Assembly (NCBI RefSeq): GCF_052118845.1
Contig: NZ_JBQKGJ010000001.1
Span: 124,001-188,000 of the forward strand
From: Bilifractor sp002394235
GTDB taxonomy: Bacteria > Bacillota > Clostridia > Lachnospirales > Lachnospiraceae
Reading direction: 5' to 3'
Length of the DNA: 64,000 bases
The translations under genes were made by a program, and so were the position numbers. The notes beneath the pieces are model-generated. The model made no database searches and was not told the DNA's origin. It saw nothing but the letters and a program-made list of their open reading frames with translations. Of this stretch, positions 1 to 7,827 are shown piece after piece. Each line of letters begins with the position of its first letter. Within the stretch, counting starts at the first letter, position 1.

Positions 1-598
1 GAAGCTCTACATTCCGGTTTCCGGTGCAGGTGTCGTCACGAACGGAAATCCCCGTTACTCTTCGGATCATCTCGGGGAACTCCTCCCGGCTGTGCGCTCC
101 CTGCAGGCTGATGTATGCCTGTTCAGATTCGACATGCTCCTGACTGTTCTTTCTCTGAGACTCTGTCTTTACCGTCCCGCACATGCCGCATCCGGCAGCA
201 GAGGGCCACTGCGAAAGCACTGCCGCTGCGTCAAATTGCCTTCCGCTGTACGCCGCGTATGCGGATATCAGGCCGCGGATCTGCCCTTCCATATATCTTT
301 CTTCCGCCGCACCGGTCTTGTGCGGAAGATCGAGAAGATATAAAAACCTCTGTTTTCCCTGCCGCTTTAAAATGTCATAGATTCTCTTCACCACGTCGCA
401 GCAGCTGACCAGCACAAGCTCCTGAACCTCCGGATTCTGAGCGGCCTCCAGGATTCCTTTTCCGTAGCCGCACATATTCGGGTGGCCGAGGCTCTCGGCA
501 GCTTCAAAAGAATCCCCCATCGGGGCAAGTCTCTGCGTCTGCTCGCCAAACCCCGCGAAAATCTCAAGCGGGGTGTATTTACACATGTAATATATCAT
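1..598 (-). CDS. 2-hydroxyacyl-CoA dehydratase subunit (HgdB/BcrC-like), C-terminus beyond window edge
   Basis: An open frame runs from an ATG at 598-596 off the left edge, giving about 199 visible residues. It starts MIYYMCKYTPLEIFAGFG, a typical opening for 2-hydroxyacyl-CoA dehydratase subunits. Candidate iron-sulfur ligands are the Cys of NMCGYGKG (residue 43) and the SCCD pair (66-67), followed by LLDLPHK (88-94), which the family uses near the acyl-CoA pocket. Known members form heterodimers that remove water from 2-hydroxyacyl-CoA in amino acid fermentation and need an ATP-driven activator. The neighbouring minus-strand gene ending at 668 encodes the likely partner. AGGACG lies just upstream of the start. 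The substrate cannot be told from sequence. Confidence 0.82.
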   Translation of the reverse strand, partial: MIYYMCKYTPLEIFAGFGEQTQRLAPMGDSFEAAESLGHPNMCGYGKGILEAAQNPEVQELVLVSCCDVVKRIYDILKRQGKQRFLYLLDLPHKTGAAEERYMEGQIRGLISAYAAYSGRQFDAAAVLSQWPSAAGCGMCGTVKTESQRKNSQEHVESEQAYISLQGAHSREEFPEMIRRVTGISVRDDTCTGNRNVEL

Positions 599-600
599 CT

Positions 601-680
601 GACCGTCCTGTTATCTGAATTTCTGCCTTATCTTTCATCCGACTGTCCTGTCATCCGAATTTCTGCCCTATCTTCCATCT
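601..680. repeat. 40-bp imperfect tandem repeat, two units, across a gene end
   Basis: 601-640 and 641-680 match at about 34 of 40 positions. The second unit contains the stop codon of the dehydratase gene (668-670) and its last codons. The first unit is the corresponding copy downstream of the stop, next to the start of the following gene. Confidence 0.85.
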
Positions 681-1957
681 GTCCTTCCAGCTTTTCTGGC
701 TTCCAGCATCTCTATAAATGCCTGCATCCGCGTCGCAATCTGTCCGTTGCTCGAATTACCGGAATCGCATCCGTCACCGTCCAGAATCAGGGTCGGATAC
801 CCGTTTTCCTCCAGAATTGCCCTGGCATTCTGCGCTGCTGCCTGCGTCTGCTTGCAGCCCCAGTGACAGAAATACACGACGCCGTCCGCGTCCAGCTTCC
901 GGCACATACCGAGACTTCTTCGGATTCTCCGGTCCGATGGTCCGTTAAACGAATCATAAACCAGCCGTTTCGCCATACTTTCAAACGGTTTCTCCGGATC
1001 CACCTCGCAATACTCGTCGTAGTTCATATCACATGCCACGACCTGACACCGGTCGCTGAAATTCAGCATTTCGCGGAGCGGCTTCTGATAAAAGGGAATG
1101 GTATGCATCCACAGAATGCGGATTCCCCTTGACGGCTCCGCCTTCTTCAGATCCCGAAGAAGCGAATCCGCAAACCGCTCGACCTCCGGCATCCCGAGCA
1201 GAACATGATTTCCGAATACCTCATACAGCTCATCCGTGATGTCATTCGACAGATAGCGGTCATGTTTCAGCGTCTGACAGGCGGCAAGCTTCTTCATGGT
1301 CCTTCCTCCTGCCGCGACTCTTCGTTTCAGTTCTTCCATGTCAAGAGGCTTCTTCTGATCCTCCTCGAGAAACTTCGCGAATTCACGCAGCTGGTCCGCC
1401 GTGTACCGGACAGACTCCTCCGAGCACTCATATGGCACATCAATGTAGAAATGCGGCACATGGTAATGCTCCGCTGCCATGCGGAATGTCAGATTGTTGG
1501 CATCGCAGGCGAGAGAGGTGTTGACGATGAACCGCGGCCTTCGGATTACCTCCGACAGAATACCTCCCAGCAGAATCTTGTGATAGGAGCAGAATGTCTC
1601 CGGCACGCCCTCCTCACCTGCATAGTCAATAAATCCTCGTTCCGCGTCCGCGCCTGTAATATAACAGGACATCGCCTCTGCAACCATAGGATAGATTCCG
1701 TAGGTCTGCAGAAGTTCGCAGGGGGTAAAAATACTGACCAGCCCTGTTTTTTCCGGATGTACCAGAGGATGAATCACCGCATTCATCGATGTAACCGCCA
1801 TGTCGTTTCTTGCCGGGCTGAGTTCTTTCGGCGGAAACTTCTTCAGTTGAACTCTTTTCGCATAATATGCGGCAAGGAGCAGCCTCCTTGCCGCATTGGG
1901 ATGATCGGGAATCTGTGCGTCCACAAGATTGCCGAACTTCTGAATCATGTCTGCCAT
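668..1957 (-). CDS. 2-hydroxyacyl-CoA dehydratase D-component family protein
   Basis: The protein has 429 residues, a usual length for the HgdB/BcrB side of the family. Diagnostic stretches are TPCELLQTYGIYP (78-90), TFCSYH (121-126), SLACDANN (148-155), HWGCKQT (365-371) and ILDGDGCD (391-398) followed by GQIATRMQAFIEML. The Cys residues in the first half are candidate [4Fe-4S] ligands. It lies 69 bp upstream of the second subunit and so probably forms a heterodimer with it. The family needs an HgdC/BadF-type activator ATPase. None is visible here, so it may lie past the left edge or be shared with another locus. Its 3' end is duplicated in a 40-bp tandem repeat. Function at family level is secure, substrate unknown. 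Confidence 0.88.
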   Translation of the reverse strand: MADMIQKFGNLVDAQIPDHPNAARRLLLAAYYAKRVQLKKFPPKELSPARNDMAVTSMNAVIHPLVHPEKTGLVSIFTPCELLQTYGIYPMVAEAMSCYITGADAERGFIDYAGEEGVPETFCSYHKILLGGILSEVIRRPRFIVNTSLACDANNLTFRMAAEHYHVPHFYIDVPYECSEESVRYTADQLREFAKFLEEDQKKPLDMEELKRRVAAGGRTMKKLAACQTLKHDRYLSNDITDELYEVFGNHVLLGMPEVERFADSLLRDLKKAEPSRGIRILWMHTIPFYQKPLREMLNFSDRCQVVACDMNYDEYCEVDPEKPFESMAKRLVYDSFNGPSDRRIRRSLGMCRKLDADGVVYFCHWGCKQTQAAAQNARAILEENGYPTLILDGDGCDSGNSSNGQIATRMQAFIEMLEARKAGRTDGR

Positions 1958-2105
1958 TACATTTCCTTCCTGTTTCCTCTGAGATCACTCGAATGTCCCG
2001 GGTTCTGAAAAAAACCTGTCACTGGCTGCGTACTCTTCTGTTCCACTTGAAACAGCTTCTGTACGTCGGGTTCATCCAATCTTGTCCTTCGGGTTCATCC
2101 GCCCC

Positions 2106-3392
2106 TCACAGTTCCTCCATAAAGTCTGACCCTGTATCTTCGCCGCTCATCAGATCCATATTGCAGTCGTAAACCATACCGTTCACCGCGTCCCCGAGCC
2201 ATTTTGCCATGGTCTTCCCCGATTTCGTCAGAAAATAGAACCTCTTGTGCCGGACCGTAGTGTGAACGGTACCCCCGAGGAACCATCTCAGATTCCGGAA
2301 ATTGTATATAAACATCCCGAATTTCGGTGTAATCTCCTTAAGCGAGCGGATCATCCGCTGCATCTCGCGGTAATACTCCTCCTGTACTTCCGCATTGGTT
2401 CCGTACTGATGAGTCAGCACGTCATTCAGGTAGGAGCTGAGCAGATAATCTCTCGGCGACCCGGCATACAGGTAACGGATCCGGTCGCCCCAGATCCGAT
2501 ACAGCTGCCGGTACCAGTCCACCGTGATATTGCCGGAGCCAAGCGGCTCCCAGTACACCGGATCCGTCTTCCAAACCTCCTTTGCTGTCTGCCTCCATTT
2601 TTTATAATTCAGCTGGCCGCTGTCCGAAAATACTGTCACATCTTTGCATTCCGGGTAAAAATCCTCGAGGATCGGTGTTGTGACGGCGGGAACCGCAAAG
2701 GCGCCTGCGCTGTCCCCTGCAATCAGAAGCTTGTCCGGCCTTGGAAAAAAAGCGGTCCCCGCTTTCATGCCTTCCGTGAAGTTCTCGTATCCATGGAAAT
2801 GGAGGATCTGCTCTGTTCCGTCCTCTGCGATATAATGAAAATCGTTTTTCCCGACGTGAAAATCGCCGGTCGCGTATGTGATGACAATGAAATTCCAGTC
2901 GTTGAAGGGATTGTGCTGGTTACCGATTTCCGTGATTCCCGTATTGATGTTCATGATCTGTGTGAATGGCCGCAGATTGTTCCAGTAGTAATTTGGAAGC
3001 CCGGCTGCCACTTTCCCGCCCGTAACGGGACGCGCCGCAGTATATTCATTCCACGCGACTCCTCCGCCCGACAGAAAGACGCAGGTACAGTTGACCCTGC
3101 CCTTCTTGATATAGATATGGTACTCGGAGCCATCTCCGGATTTTCCACGGGGTATCGGGATCCGGTACCAGACATCCGTCTCCGGTTCCCCTTCGAGCAC
3201 CGGAGATTCAAACCGCTTCTCGATCTCCGCGCCGATAACATTTTCCGCAAGGTCCCCGAGCCGTCCCATCGCACTCCGGCCCCGTTCTTTCTGTTCACCG
3301 TGATGTTCGTCCGGCTTCCCAGGTGCTGAAATTTTCTCACCGAACGCTGTCTCGTATTCGTTTATCCATGATCTTTTCTTCTTTCCGCTCAT
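2106..3392 (-). CDS. Notum/pectinacetylesterase-like serine hydrolase
   Basis: The open frame extends to a GTG at 3521, but the first 43 residues look unlike the family. I prefer the ATG at 3392 (MSGKKKRSW), giving 428 residues, although its ribosome site is weak and the start is uncertain. The stretch VFLSGGGVAWNEY, the following NPFNDWNFIVITYATGDFHVG and the nucleophile elbow LLIAGDSAGAFAVPA (Ser 228 from this start) are the pattern of the pectinacetylesterase/Notum carboxylesterase family. Members remove acetyl or acyl groups from polysaccharides, proteins or small molecules. No signal peptide is seen, so a cytoplasmic role is likely. It precedes the dehydratase genes by about 150 bp on the same strand, and a functional link is only a guess. 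Confidence 0.72.
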   Translation of the reverse strand: MSGKKKRSWINEYETAFGEKISAPGKPDEHHGEQKERGRSAMGRLGDLAENVIGAEIEKRFESPVLEGEPETDVWYRIPIPRGKSGDGSEYHIYIKKGRVNCTCVFLSGGGVAWNEYTAARPVTGGKVAAGLPNYYWNNLRPFTQIMNINTGITEIGNQHNPFNDWNFIVITYATGDFHVGKNDFHYIAEDGTEQILHFHGYENFTEGMKAGTAFFPRPDKLLIAGDSAGAFAVPAVTTPILEDFYPECKDVTVFSDSGQLNYKKWRQTAKEVWKTDPVYWEPLGSGNITVDWYRQLYRIWGDRIRYLYAGSPRDYLLSSYLNDVLTHQYGTNAEVQEEYYREMQRMIRSLKEITPKFGMFIYNFRNLRWFLGGTVHTTVRHKRFYFLTKSGKTMAKWLGDAVNGMVYDCNMDLMSGEDTGSDFMEEL

Positions 3393-3523
3393 CCCACTAA
3401 ATACCCATGCCCGCTCCGCCGTTCTGAAAACATACCCGGGAAGCGGCTTTCTGCCTGAAGATCTTATCGATATCGCTATCATATCATTTCTGACCGTCCG
3501 CGCACAAGACGAAAGCGCCACAT

Positions 3524-3733
3524 ACTATCTAAGTCCCTGCGTCACTTGTTGCTGTTCACCAAACTACGTTCAGCAAGGATTTTACAGTCCTGTTACCCTT
3601 CGCAGCTTCCGTGCTGCGAATGTTCTTGCCCTCTTGTGAACCAGCTCCCTGCGGACCAGGGACATTGCGGCTGGACTGATACACGAACATTGCGGTTCGA
3701 CTGATACACGAGCATTGCGGTTGGACTTATAGA
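3524..3733. mobile_element. Diverged copy of the ITR-flanked (MITE-like) repeat family
   Basis: Both ends resemble the family termini: ACTATCTAAGTCC at 3524-3536 and GGACTTATAGAC at the right end. Parts of the interior match the copies at 40847-41026 and 55935-56114. The right part (about 3660-3732) carries three 26-bp tandem units around CATTGCGG..GGACT. It abuts the 97-bp element that follows. Confidence 0.6.
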
Positions 3734-3734
3734 C

Positions 3735-3831
3735 AACGAGATAAAACACGCTGCGCGAGTTTTATCTCGCTATCGCGACGCTCGCCGCACACGAATACTT
3801 CGCATTCAGCTGCGGCTCACTGTTCACGTAA
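3735..3831 (+). repeat. 97-bp two-hairpin interspersed element, copy 1
   Basis: This is one of five near-identical copies in the window. It contains the perfect inverted repeat GAGATAAAAC...GTTTTATCTC and a second hairpin with GCCGCA/TGCGGC arms on the minus strand. Its right end (GTAAA) merges with the T-tract of the minus-strand terminator of the tRNA cluster. Confidence 0.9.
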
Positions 3832-3856
3832 AAAAAGCACAGGCCGAAGCCCGTGC
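3830..3856 (-). terminator. Rho-independent terminator of the tRNA cluster
   Basis: On the minus strand, arms GCAC.GGC and GCC.GTGC close a CGAA-type loop and are followed by seven T residues (3830-3836). It sits just downstream of tRNA-Val. Confidence 0.8.
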
Positions 3857-3869
3857 GTACAAAAAAATA

Positions 3870-3942
3870 TGGGACCTACAGGGCTCGAACCTGTGACCCT
3901 CTGCTTGTAAGGCAGATGCTCTCCCAGCTGAGCTAAGATCCC
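3870..3942 (-). tRNA. tRNA-Val (anticodon TAC)
   Basis: The 73-nt cloverleaf has acceptor GGGATCT/AGGTCCC, anticodon loop CTTACAA and T-loop TTCGAGC. CCA is not encoded. An identical copy lies at 37578-37650. Confidence 0.95.
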
Positions 3943-3989
3943 ATACACATATGAACTCCGAATCTGCCGTGAAGCAGTTCAGAATGAAG

Positions 3990-4063
3990 CGACCCGGATC
4001 GGGATCGAACCGACGACCTCCGCCGTGACAGGGCGGCGCTCTAACCAGCTGAGCCACCGGGCC
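3990..4063 (-). tRNA. tRNA-Asp (anticodon GTC)
   Basis: The 74-nt cloverleaf has acceptor GGCCCGG/CCGGGTC, anticodon loop CTGTCAC and discriminator G. Confidence 0.95.
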
Positions 4064-4117
4064 ACAAACTATTTTCTTATAATCAGGTAAGCAGTGAACA
4101 CAAGGCTGTGTTTAAAA

Positions 4118-4191
4118 TGGACCTTCAGGGACTCGAACCCGGGACCGATCGGTTATGAGCCGACTGCTCTAACCAACTGAGCTAAAGGTCC
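4118..4191 (-). tRNA. tRNA with CAT anticodon, probably tRNA-Ile2 (lysidine-modified)
   Basis: The 74-nt cloverleaf has acceptor GGACCTT/AAGGTCC and anticodon loop CTCATAA. The acceptor and anticodon arm resemble the Firmicute tRNA-Ile(k2CAU) rather than elongator Met. The separate CAT tRNA at 37472-37545 has the usual elongator Met look (TTCATAC loop, G1-U72). Confidence 0.8.
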
Positions 4192-4195
4192 ATAG

Positions 4196-4268
4196 AGCCG
4201 ATGATCGGACTCGAACCGATAACCTGCTGATTACAAATCAGCTGCTCTGCCAATTGAGCCACATCGGC
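4196..4268 (-). tRNA. tRNA-Thr (anticodon TGT)
   Basis: The 73-nt cloverleaf has acceptor GCCGATG/CATCGGC, anticodon loop TTTGTAA and discriminator T. Confidence 0.95.
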
Positions 4269-4294
4269 ATAAGTCTTACCCGATTCATAAGAAG

Positions 4295-4366
4295 TGACCC
4301 GGACGAGAATTGAACTCGTGTTACCGCCGTGAAAGGGCGATGTCTTAACCTCTTGACCACCGGGCC
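4295..4366 (-). tRNA. tRNA-Glu (anticodon TTC)
   Basis: The 72-nt cloverleaf has acceptor GGCCCGG/CCGGGTC and anticodon loop CTTTCAC. It is the first tRNA of a five-gene minus-strand cluster. Confidence 0.94.
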
Positions 4367-4398
4367 TTATGTTATGCGTGCTTTACGGCACGCATGAA

Positions 4399-4427
4399 AT
4401 ATTAACATATTCTAAAGGCAAAGGCAA
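4399..4427 (-). promoter_or_regulatory. Sigma-A-like promoter of the tRNA cluster
   Basis: TTGCCT (4422-4427), 17-bp spacer, TAATAT (4399-4404), reading toward tRNA-Glu about 33 bp away. Confidence 0.65.
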
Positions 4428-4600
4428 GGACTTTTTTAAAAATTTCCTGTTTTTTTCGACGGTTTTTTCAACCATATCCCGACTGTTCACGAAAGCAGCC
4501 TTGAGACAAACCCCGGCAATCATTTACAACCGATTTTGGTAATTATTTTCCATCAGCAACAGCACCGATGACAGTGCCCGGATCGCCATGTTCTCTCAAG

Positions 4601-5788
4601 TCACGGCTGTGCGACCTCTTCCAGAATGCCTCTGTCAATCACAATCGTGCATTCATAATCCGGATTGATCTCCTTCATGAGACTGACGACCTGTCTTGCA
4701 ACCTTGTGCTCCTGTTCCTGGGAATACGAGTAAGGTACAACCAGATCAAAGGAAATCATGGCTTTTTCGCCCTCAAAATTCACCCTGAAATCGTGAAATT
4801 TGAGCTCTTCATCCAGGATGTTCAGAACCCGGGTCACCTCATTCCGGATCTTCAACACTCTACTGTCACTGAGTTCCACCGGGTCGACATGGACGACGAG
4901 CACAACCCCGAGCTGATCCAGCACCTTCTTCTCGGCCTGGTCCGCGATATTGTGTCCCTCCTCCAGGGTGTGCTTCACAGACACTTCCACATGTATGGTC
5001 GCAATATAGCGGTTTGGTCCGTAGCTGTGTATGATCAGATCGTGCGCGCCCGCCACTCCGTCCACACTTTCGACTATTTTCCCGATCTTATCTGCGAGCT
5101 CCGGATCCATGGCTTCTCCGAGAAGAGGTTTCACAGTATCCCGTACGATCCCGACGCCCGCGTAGATGACTACAAAGGATACAATGAGTCCCGCAATACC
5201 GTCGATGTTGATATCGAAGAGAAAATACACGCCGATGGACACCAATGTCAGTGTCGTGGTGATCGCGTCGAACAGAGAATCCATCGCCGTCGCGTTCATT
5301 ACCTCCGATCCGATTCTCCGGCCGATTTTACGGTTAAAAAAGTACATCCACAGCTTCACAGCCACAGATATCACAAGGAATACAATTGCCGCTGCGGAAA
5401 AGTTCAGTGCCTCAGGATTCTTGATTTTTTCAACGGAGCTTTTCAGAAATTCCATACCAACCGCTACAATCAAAATTGATATGAGCAGTGCGGCGATGTA
5501 CTCCATTCTTCCGTGTCCGAACGGGTGATCCTTGTCGGAGGGTTTTCCCGCCATCCGCATCGCGACAAGACTGATCACGGAGGAAACCGCATCCGACAGG
5601 TTATTGAAAGCGTCTGCGATAACCGCCATCGACATCATGAAGAGTCCGACGCTCAGCTTTACCGCAAACAGAAAAAAATTGCAGATAATTCCCGTAATAC
5701 CCGCGAGGGTCCCGTAAGCCGTACGCACCCTGGTGTCATCTGTGTTCTGATAATTCTTTACAAATTTCCGGATCAGAAATTCCATCAT
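4601..5788 (-). CDS. Cation diffusion facilitator (CDF) family metal exporter
   Basis: The 395-residue protein has the CDF layout: a short cytoplasmic N-terminus, six membrane segments to about residue 215, and a long soluble C-terminal domain. Metal-site signatures are ADAFNNLSD (58-66), HPFGHGR (88-94) and MDSLFD (169-174). The C-terminus has the ferredoxin-like ZT-dimer pattern (SYGPNRYIATIHVEVS) plus roughly 100 further residues, so it is longer than a minimal CDF (about 300). The family expels Zn, Mn, Fe or Co in exchange for protons. The metal here is not certain. The gene stands alone between the tRNA cluster and the divergent pncB. Confidence 0.9.
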   Translation of the reverse strand: MMEFLIRKFVKNYQNTDDTRVRTAYGTLAGITGIICNFFLFAVKLSVGLFMMSMAVIADAFNNLSDAVSSVISLVAMRMAGKPSDKDHPFGHGRMEYIAALLISILIVAVGMEFLKSSVEKIKNPEALNFSAAAIVFLVISVAVKLWMYFFNRKIGRRIGSEVMNATAMDSLFDAITTTLTLVSIGVYFLFDINIDGIAGLIVSFVVIYAGVGIVRDTVKPLLGEAMDPELADKIGKIVESVDGVAGAHDLIIHSYGPNRYIATIHVEVSVKHTLEEGHNIADQAEKKVLDQLGVVLVVHVDPVELSDSRVLKIRNEVTRVLNILDEELKFHDFRVNFEGEKAMISFDLVVPYSYSQEQEHKVARQVVSLMKEINPDYECTIVIDRGILEEVAQP

Positions 5789-6013
5789 CCTGCCCCCTCT
5801 GCCCGCGCATATGCATGTTAGCGGTGCTTCGATTCTACTCTGTCAGAGCATACCGTGTCAATCTGTCATTATAATTCTGTCTTTTCCTGTGGAACACCCG
5901 GTTGCCGCGCTCCGGAAGCGCATGTGGCCCGTGCCGGCTGTGATGTGCAATTTTTATGCCAGAATGCGCGCCGCAGCATAACCGGAATTCAGCACTGGCG
6001 CCGCTTTCGCCGG

Positions 6014-6042
6014 TTGTATTTTGCTTTCCGGAGTGTTATACT
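6014..6042 (+). promoter_or_regulatory. Putative sigma-A promoter of pncB
   Basis: TTGTAT (6014-6019), 17-bp spacer, TATACT (6037-6042). The leader of about 100 nt before the pncB ribosome site (GGAGG at 6138) shows no riboswitch I can recognise. The rest of 5789-6151 shows nothing definite. Confidence 0.55.
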
Positions 6043-6151
6043 TTTTGCAACTTACATCTGACAGAACATCTTTGTTTTTAGATATATATATAAAACCGGA
6101 CTTCGTCAGATTCTGGTCATTACATCAACAGAATAAGCGGAGGTTTGAATA

Positions 6152-7609
6152 ATGGCAGATAATCGAAATTTGACGATGATGACTGATCTCTATGAACTGA
6201 CCATGATGCAAGGTTATTTCAAGAATCCAACCGATCAGATCGTCGTCTTTGATGCTTTTTACCGCAACAATCCATGCAACGGAGGCTATGCCATAGCCTG
6301 CGGCCTGGAGCAGGTAATCGACTACATACGCAATCTTCATTTTTCTCCGGAGGATATCGAATACCTGAGAGGTCTCGGTCTGTTCGATGACGATTTTCTG
6401 GAGTATCTGAGAGGCTTCCATTTTACCGGGGATATCTACGCAATTCCGGAGGGAACGGTTGTCTTCCCGCGAGAGCCGCTCGTCAAGGTCGTTGCGCCAT
6501 TGATGGAGGCCCAGTTTATTGAACCTGCACTTCTGAACATTATCAACCATCAGTCTCTGATCGCCACAAAGGCGTCCCGGGTCGTTGACGCCGCAAAGGG
6601 CGACGGAATCATGGAATTTGGTCTCAGACGCGCCCAGGGTCCGGACGCCGGCATCTGGGGCGCCCGCGCCGCTGTGATCGGCGGATGTATCGGCACCTCA
6701 AATGTCCTGACCGGTGAACTCTTCGACGTGCCGGTGAAGGGAACGCATGCCCACAGCTGGATTATGAGTTTCCCGGATGAGCTGACCGCTTTCCGTACTT
6801 ATGCCAGACTGTATCCTTCTGCCTGCATCCTTCTGGTTGATACCTATGACGTACTGAAATCCGGCGTACCAAACGCAATCCAGGTATTCCGGGAGATGCG
6901 CGACGCAGGTATTCCGATGAAGGGATACGGCATCCGGATCGATTCCGGAGACCTCGCATACCTCTCCAAGAAGGCATATGAAATGCTTGACAAGGCCGGC
7001 TTCGGAGACGCGATTATCTCCGCGTCCAGCGACCTTGATGAATATCTGATCACGTCTCTTAAGCAGCAGGGTGCCCGGATCAATTCCTGGGGTGTCGGCA
7101 CCAACCTCATCACTTCCAACGGCTGGTCTGCTTTCGGCGGCGTATACAAAATGGCTGCCATCAAGAACAGAAATGACAAAGATTTTGTACCAAAGATCAA
7201 GCTCTCCGAGAATGTCGAGAAGATCACGAATCCGGGCAACAAGACCATCTTCCGGTTCTATGACAAGCAAACCGGAAAAATCCGCGCGGATCTCATCGCC
7301 CTCGCCGATGAGAAGTTTGATCCCGAAAAGGACATCACGATCTTCGACCCGAACGCAACGTGGAAGAAGACAACGCTCAAAGGCGGAACCTACCGGATCC
7401 GCGAACTGCTGATTCCGATCTTCCGAAACGGGCTTTGCAGCTACGTTTCTCCCTCCACAATGGAGATACAAAAGATCTGTACAGATGAGAAAAACACGCT
7501 CTGGGACGAGACAAAGCGGCTCACGAATCCGCAGGAGGTCTATGTAGACCTCTCGGACAGCCTGTACGAGATGAAGCAGAAGCTTTTTCACGAAATGAGC
7601 AGAAAATAA
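6152..7609 (+). CDS. pncB: Nicotinate phosphoribosyltransferase
   Basis: The 485-residue protein begins with LTMMTDLYELTMMQGYF, the signature opening of bacterial NAPRTase. It carries the GTHAHSWIMSF segment with its conserved His near residues 197-199, plus the RIDSGDLAYLSKKAYEMLD and GVGTNLITS phosphate-binding stretches. It makes nicotinate mononucleotide from nicotinate and PRPP with ATP hydrolysis, in the Preiss-Handler NAD salvage pathway in the cytosol. Start at 6152 is supported by GGAGG ten bases upstream. It is a single-gene unit, one of few plus-strand genes here, ended by a strong hairpin at 7754-7791. Confidence 0.96.
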   Translation: MADNRNLTMMTDLYELTMMQGYFKNPTDQIVVFDAFYRNNPCNGGYAIACGLEQVIDYIRNLHFSPEDIEYLRGLGLFDDDFLEYLRGFHFTGDIYAIPEGTVVFPREPLVKVVAPLMEAQFIEPALLNIINHQSLIATKASRVVDAAKGDGIMEFGLRRAQGPDAGIWGARAAVIGGCIGTSNVLTGELFDVPVKGTHAHSWIMSFPDELTAFRTYARLYPSACILLVDTYDVLKSGVPNAIQVFREMRDAGIPMKGYGIRIDSGDLAYLSKKAYEMLDKAGFGDAIISASSDLDEYLITSLKQQGARINSWGVGTNLITSNGWSAFGGVYKMAAIKNRNDKDFVPKIKLSENVEKITNPGNKTIFRFYDKQTGKIRADLIALADEKFDPEKDITIFDPNATWKKTTLKGGTYRIRELLIPIFRNGLCSYVSPSTMEIQKICTDEKNTLWDETKRLTNPQEVYVDLSDSLYEMKQKLFHEMSRK

Positions 7610-7753
7610 CGCATATCTGCCTGATTTCGTATGCTCTGACTAAGGTGCAATATACCTTTACGCGGACATTTGCTATGTCAAAAAATCATCTGCCGGCTCA
7701 CCGTTTCGCAGGAAAAGTATCTGCACGGGCCCATCAGGCTACACCTATGTTAA

Positions 7754-7791
7754 AGGGGCTGCCGCACGGATCACTTCGTGCGGCAGCCCCT
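7754..7791. terminator. Bidirectional terminator hairpin between pncB and the antiporter gene
   Basis: A perfect 15-bp stem (AGGGGCTGCCGCACG and its complement) with an 8-nt loop lies between convergent genes. T-tracts are weak on both sides. Confidence 0.75.
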
Positions 7792-7827
7792 AACTTTCTG
7801 CTATTCACAGAGTTATGTACCCTTCGG

